Positions 60,560 through 64,000 of a stretch of DNA of 64,000 bases are shown here, piece after piece. Source of the stretch: Pseudomonas sp. PH1b (GTDB lineage: Bacteria > Pseudomonadota > Gammaproteobacteria > Pseudomonadales > Pseudomonadaceae); contig NZ_AYMU01000011.1 in assembly GCF_000633395.1 (NCBI RefSeq), forward strand, positions 248,001-312,000. Direction: 5' to 3'. Position numbers and translations under genes: made by a program. The notes beneath the pieces were generated by a model. That model had not been told where the DNA came from, made no database searches, and saw only the letters and a program-made list of their open reading frames with translations. How positions within the stretch are numbered: the stretch's first letter is position 1; the number at the start of each line of letters is the position of its first letter.

Positions 60560-61117
60560 GATTGCCTCCAGGGCGGAGATGACGATGAGATAGACACAGT
60601 CATGCGCTCCGCTGGATGCCCTAAGGCGCGGAGTACAAAAGTGTCGGGGTGGAGGAGTAGGGGAGTGGCGCCGGCGTCGGGTCAGTGCCCGGTGCCGGCA
60701 GATAGAATGGTTATGGCAACTGCAGCGATGGTTACTCTACGCTGCACACCCACCGATGGTTATGCCGGTAAGGAGCGCGGATGAAGGTTACATCCGTCAG
60801 CAAAAGCCGGATAGTGCGACGTACGGAGTCAACACCGTCAGTTCGTGCACTCTGACCTCACATGCTTGTGGAGTGGTGCGAGACTGGAGTGGCGAGATCG
60901 ATGCGCTGAGTTGTCGACGCTGGGGACTTTATCGAATGAATGAGATTTGTAAGGATGGAGTGTTTTTCGTGAAATGCTGGTTGCATGTACAGTATTTTAT
61001 TGAGATAGTCATTCTACTCCTCGGGCGCACAGGATGTAGATATCAGCTTGATATAGGTTCTGATCTGCACGTGTCCAAGTGAAGGCCTTGAGCCTCCAGC
61101 CATCGCCTTTGAGCGAC
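60560..61117. other. Prophage switch-like intergenic region, no gene found
   Basis: Separates the leftward early genes from the rightward block, where a repressor and Cro would be expected, but neither is seen. It holds three ATGGTTA[TC] direct repeats (60707, 60728, 60756) and, further right, a rightward promoter candidate. Confidence 0.5.
60981..61009 (+). promoter_or_regulatory. Candidate rightward sigma-70 promoter
   Basis: TTGCAT, 17-base spacer, GATAGT, about 160 bases before the first plus-strand gene of the late-side block. Confidence 0.45.
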
Positions 61118-61160
61118 ATGAAAGCGGAATCCTCCGCGACAAATCATTCGACTCAATAGG
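61101..61160 (+). repeat. 60-bp leader repeat, copy 1, with 13-codon leader peptide
   Basis: About 85 percent identical to 61578-61637. Includes a GCGGA/TCCGC hairpin. ATG 61118 opens a 13-codon frame (MKAESSATNHSTQ) that ends at TAG 61157-61159, eight bases before the gene at 61168. Confidence 0.7.
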
Positions 61161-61167
61161 TGAAGCT

Positions 61168-61515
61168 ATGTCAGTAGTAAAAGTAGGCAAGTATTTTCGC
61201 AATGTCACCATGAACCCGGCACGTGTTGTGAAAATTGTAGACCCCGCAGAAAACACTCATGGATTGATTATTCAGACCGGTCTGATCAGTCCATCAAACG
61301 GCGCGCTGGGGCTCTACTCGGGGACCTCTGCACCGAGCGGTATCGGCGATGAATCCAAGCCCATCATCTTTGCGGGGAACGGCAATACAGCCGCTGGTTC
61401 CGGCTCTGAGTTGTTGATGCCTAATCCGCTGTTTGTCTCTGCGGGACAAGGCCTGTGGGTCGCTGCGAACGTCCCAGCCGCGGCCGTTGCTCTGACCTGG
61501 GATTTGCTCGATTAA
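61168..61515 (+). CDS. Beta-rich phage-region protein, paralogue 1
   Basis: 115 residues, starts MSVVKVGKYFRNVTMNPARV. HGLIIQTGLISPSNGALGLYSG and FVSAGQGLWVAANVP suggest a compact beta-sandwich, maybe a virion surface or decoration protein. About 40 percent identical by eye to the next gene, including the shared GNG, PLFV-AG-GLWV and ITWDL-type ends. Confidence 0.75.
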   Translation: MSVVKVGKYFRNVTMNPARVVKIVDPAENTHGLIIQTGLISPSNGALGLYSGTSAPSGIGDESKPIIFAGNGNTAAGSGSELLMPNPLFVSAGQGLWVAANVPAAAVALTWDLLD

Positions 61516-61577
61516 GAGCGGCCCCCGTGATGCTACTGGGCTTTTGCAGCCTATCAATAAAGCCATGAGCTTCAACT

Positions 61578-61637
61578 CATCGCCCTTGAGCGACATGAAC
61601 GCGGAATTCTCCGCAAAAAATCATTCGACTCTACAGG
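61578..61637 (+). repeat. 60-bp leader repeat, copy 2
   Basis: Same sequence as 61101-61160, offset 477 bases. Here the leader peptide stop is lost (TAG became CAG), so the leader frame from ATG 61595 runs on into the gene at 61646. Confidence 0.7.
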
Positions 61638-61645
61638 TGTTAAAA

Positions 61646-62005
61646 ATGAGCGCAGCAAAAATTGGTAAACACTTCGGCAATTTGTTCCCGAAGGATGTTG
61701 TACAGATCGTCCCCCCAAACCAGAACGTGAACGGTCTGACCATTCAGACAGCCTACATCGACCCCGCTGATGGGTACGTCAACCTTTATGCCTCGGAGGC
61801 TGCTCCTGTCAGCGCTGGCGACGCCAACACACGCATTATTTTCTGCGGTAACGGCCCAGCTGTCGCGACCAGCCACTCCTTAATCACGCTTCCAGAACCT
61901 CTGTTCGTGCCTGCCGGTATGGGGCTTTGGGTTACTGCTGGCTCTAGGATTGCAGGCGCTGCTGCTACTGGATCGATTGCAATTACCTGGGACTTGGTTG
62001 CGTAA
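61646..62005 (+). CDS. Beta-rich phage-region protein, paralogue 2
   Basis: 119 residues from ATG 61646 (MSAAKIGKHFGNLFPKDVVQ). NVNGLTIQTAYIDPADGYVNLY and PEPLFVPAGMGLWVTAG align with paralogue 1. Starting instead at ATG 61595 would add 17 leader residues. Confidence 0.75.
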   Translation: MSAAKIGKHFGNLFPKDVVQIVPPNQNVNGLTIQTAYIDPADGYVNLYASEAAPVSAGDANTRIIFCGNGPAVATSHSLITLPEPLFVPAGMGLWVTAGSRIAGAAATGSIAITWDLVA

Positions 62006-62127
62006 AGGCCACAACTAGTTACTGGCCCAGCCATGTGCCGGGCCTTCTATCTAGTGATTTTTTATCTTTGGGCTTCGCCCAGATCAGCAATAGTTTTTTC
62101 TTTGTTTATGCCCATGGAGTCGAGCGC

Positions 62128-62457
62128 ATGGAGTTTCTGTACCGCCTGCTCGACAGGCTTGATACCTGGGTTACCCCGGGATTGGTTGGCGCGTTCGCCG
62201 CGAGCTGGTGGCGCCGTGACGACCTGGTGGACCGAAAGCCCTGGGCCGTTTTTATTATCTCGGGTGCGGTTTGCGTCCATCACCTGACCGGATTGGTAAG
62301 CGCTTACCTGGGAGTGGTCGAGCCCCGCAGAGTTGCTGGTATCGGTTTTCTGCTCGGTACCTTCGGCGGATCATTGATCGCGGCCATCACCCGGGTAATC
62401 AAAGCTGCTGATCTTTGGGTGTTCATTCGTTCGAAGTTCGGGGGAGGTGGCACATGA
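62128..62457 (+). CDS. Holin-like phage membrane protein
   Basis: 109 residues from ATG 62128 (MEFLYRLLDRLDTWVTPGLV). Three hydrophobic segments and a short basic end, as in phage holins. Followed at once by a tiny membrane protein gene, as in lysis cassettes; no endolysin is left. Confidence 0.65.
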   Translation: MEFLYRLLDRLDTWVTPGLVGAFAASWWRRDDLVDRKPWAVFIISGAVCVHHLTGLVSAYLGVVEPRRVAGIGFLLGTFGGSLIAAITRVIKAADLWVFIRSKFGGGGT

Positions 62458-62555
62458 TCCTGGAGCACGTTGCAACCTGGTCGGCTGGCCTGATCGCGCT
62501 ATGGGCGACTTGGTGCTGCTTGAGCGGGAAGGTCCGCGACGGGGTGCTGGGGTAG
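62454..62555 (+). CDS. 33-residue membrane protein in lysis-like cassette
   Basis: ATG overlaps the holin-like stop (ATGA). One segment VATWSAGLIALWATWCCLSG. Possibly an antiholin or second holin. Confidence 0.5.
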   Translation: MILEHVATWSAGLIALWATWCCLSGKVRDGVLG

Positions 62556-62580
62556 TTGATCTACGCGACTATCGCGCTGA

Positions 62581-62763
62581 GCGGCTAGTCGCAACATCAT
62601 CCTCAAAGCCCGACAACTGGGCTTCACCACGTTGGCCTGCATCGTCCAGATGGATGCTGCCCTGAATGATGCTAAGCGCCTGTTTCGGGAGGCGGTCAAT
62701 TACGCCTACGACAACCTACCGAAAGAGATCCGCGCCGCTAACCCTGCGCGCAACAATGCCTGA
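62581..62763 (+). pseudogene. Terminase large subunit fragment
   Basis: SRNIILKARQLGFTTLACIV is the ATPase start of a phage terminase large subunit. The next part, DAALNDAKRLFREAVNYAYDNLP, skips the residues usually found after the Walker region, so there is an internal deletion; the frame ends soon after KEIRAANPA. No nuclease domain remains. Confidence 0.75.
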
Positions 62764-63090
62764 ACGTTTCCGGTCCGCAATTTGCTTTACGGGTGAGACC
62801 TTCTTATCTTTGCTGTTACGGATGTACTGCTCTGTCATTACTACGGTGGTATGCCCAAGTTGATCTTTGGTCTGCATGATCTCGCCGCTCGATTTCGCTT
62901 TGTCTGCAGCTGCCTTGGCGCGTAAGTCATGCATCTGGAAGCCGGACTTTTCAAATTCCCTTTCTGGTCATATCAAACCTTCTGCGCAACATCACCTTTG
63001 CCGTCGCTGTGCCACCTTCTGCAAAGGCCAGCCGTGTCGAGGGGGGCTTTGTGTTCGGGCTTCTGGGCCTTAATTCGATCAATCCTCTAC
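62716..63090 (-). pseudogene. Decayed second tyrosine integrase
   Basis: Frame 62716-62934 reads MHDLRAKAAADKAKSSGEIM and DQLGHTTVVMTEQYIRN, clearly related to the intact integrase at 48468 (MRDLRAKAATDKEE, DQLGHTTVSMTEQYIRR). Further upstream, in shifted frames, GGTATAKVMLRRRFDMTR and IDRIKAQKPEHKA continue the alignment to about 63090. Several frameshifts and loss of the N-terminal half. Confidence 0.8.
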
Positions 63091-63307
63091 AAGACCACTT
63101 CTCTCTATGGCGCGCGCGACGCGCAAGAGGTTGCTGGGAGCCCCATGTGCCTAGGCTGAACGTACAGGATTTTTTGCTGAATGAAGGCTGTCGCCAGGGC
63201 GCAGAATCAAGTTTCTTAGCGATTGGTAGAGTTGTTGGGCGCGCAGCCTTGTCAGTAAAGTTGCACTACGTTCGCTAACCGCTATAGACAGTATGTGAGC
63301 ACCGCCC

Positions 63308-63640
63308 ATGGCTCAACCGGATCACCTCGCCAACTACGTCAGCGCTATATTGGGCTTGTCATCGCTTCACTCCGCGCATCTTCAGAGTGCGAATCAGGAA
63401 TCCTGGTCTGATCAGGGTTTTATCGTCACTGCGGAGGAGAAGATCTACGCCTTCGATGACGGCGCACTCATTAAACGGCTGGCGGAACAGGACAGTTTCC
63501 CCAGCGATGCGCTCTGCGCTGAATGTTGGATCAGTTATGAAGTGCTTCGTCAGCCACGTCATGCAACGGTAAACCCGACCCACATCAGCTTTACCAATGA
63601 ATGTCGAGAGGCTTATTGGCTTCGGTACTTTTCCTTATAG
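63308..63640 (+). CDS. Hypothetical protein, 110 residues
   Basis: Soluble. FIVTAEEKIYAFDDGALIKRLAE and two Cys in ALCAECWISYEV. No family recognised; lower G+C than core genes. Confidence 0.6.
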   Translation: MAQPDHLANYVSAILGLSSLHSAHLQSANQESWSDQGFIVTAEEKIYAFDDGALIKRLAEQDSFPSDALCAECWISYEVLRQPRHATVNPTHISFTNECREAYWLRYFSL

Positions 63641-63719
63641 GCGCCACTTCGTAGCGTCATAGCGCTCCAGTGCGACTGCGGGTACAAAAGTTTCATATTG
63701 TTCAAGTCCGGCCAGGTCA

Positions 63720-63878
63720 GTGGCACCCTTTGTTGACGTATCTATTGATCCTGATGAATCGAGTCTTGAAGCTATCAAGGCACACAGGAGCGCAGGTTTC
63801 ACAGTTGTTGGTGATTCACTCGAAACCCCAGGCGCACTTGAAGTGTTTGAGACTGTGTTAACGGTTAAAAATCTCTGA
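63720..63878 (+). CDS. Possible small protein, 52 residues
   Basis: GTG start with AGG upstream; APFVDVSIDPDESSLEAIKA, then helix-like end. The frame is open back to 63661, so it may be a fragment. Overlaps the leftward gene at 63865 by 14 bases. Confidence 0.35.
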   Translation: MAPFVDVSIDPDESSLEAIKAHRSAGFTVVGDSLETPGALEVFETVLTVKNL

Positions 63879-64000
63879 TGAGGGTGTTAGCCAGCGTGAT
63901 GCCCGTCCTGTCTTTGGCTCGGGTTCTCATTGTGATGATCTGCCTCCGATTCCCCGCCAGCTCTAGCAACTTCGCCGCCTGGTTTTCCTTCGCCCCATGG
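63865..64000 (-). CDS. Partial gene cut by window edge
   Basis: Last 45 codons of a leftward gene: KENQAAKLLELAGNRRQIIT, then TRAKDRTGITLANTLIRDF and stop. Identity unknown. Confidence 0.5.
   Translation of the reverse strand, partial: HGAKENQAAKLLELAGNRRQIITMRTRAKDRTGITLANTLIRDF

Noticed and set aside
1..64000. CRISPR arrays, rRNA genes, complete insertion sequences
   Set aside because: No regularly spaced repeats, no rRNA sequence and no intact transposase with inverted repeats were seen.

Overview
The window looks like a chromosome segment of a Pseudomonas of the fluorescens group (a P. protegens / P. chlororaphis type is my best guess). Evidence is the high G+C, a fluorescens-type REP pair, a DUF1652 protein, OprD-type porin, FpvA-like receptor with its own FecI/FecR, and VanA/VanB and benzoylformate decarboxylase close to the Pseudomonas forms. 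No rRNA and no CRISPR array were seen; there are two tRNA genes.

Layout. (1) 1-3117, minus: a Fur-box-preceded ECF sigma factor, its FecR-like anti-sigma factor and a TonB-dependent siderophore receptor cut by the window edge. (2) 3187-5333: a MarR-GNAT fusion regulator behind a near-perfect palindrome, and a zinc-free medium-chain oxidoreductase. (3) 5573-10391: a GntR regulator followed by a polar amino acid ABC transporter (binding protein, permease, ATPase) and a YwrD-like gamma-glutamyltransferase. (4) 10392-23876: an aromatic-acid catabolic island: two AAHS-type MFS transporters, a LysR regulator, benzoylformate decarboxylase, a ketopantoate-reductase-family dehydrogenase, an aldehyde dehydrogenase, an OprD-type porin, VanR, VanB and VanA. 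VanR-type operators (TGGATCCA core) and PcaR-like boxes stand before both the first transporter and vanA. The gene set reads as a route from a 4-hydroxy-3-methoxymandelate-like compound through the glyoxylate and vanillin to vanillate and protocatechuate. (5) 23877-30337: a PatB-like C-S lyase, an orphan polyamine-type binding protein, and a putrescine-type binding protein / class III aminotransferase / LuxR regulator group.

(6) 30730-48383: between tRNA-Cys(GCA) and tRNA-Leu(UAA) lies about 17.5 kb of accessory genes: a duplicated set of small lipoproteins and secreted proteins, two tandem Cys-rich secreted peptides of 45-46 residues, remnants of an IS3 transposase and of a PLP dehydratase, a YceK-type lipoprotein, a CigR/RcnB-like protein, a second FabF with a divergent HxlR regulator, a HAD phosphatase, and a TetR regulator divergent from a flavodoxin-fold quinone reductase. 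In Pseudomonas these two tRNA genes usually lie next to each other, so this is probably an insertion hotspot.

(7) 48384-about 63100: a decayed prophage beside tRNA-Leu. It keeps an integrase, a DUF4224 protein, a leftward early block (C5-cytosine methyltransferase with an internal repeat, Gp157-like protein, Rad52/Sak-like annealing protein, many small genes) and a short rightward block (two tandem paralogous beta-rich proteins, holin-like proteins). It then collapses into a terminase fragment joined to the remains of a second integrase. Several small plus-strand genes sit between the leftward early genes like phage morons. (8) 63101-64000: poorly recognised small genes, the last cut by the window edge.
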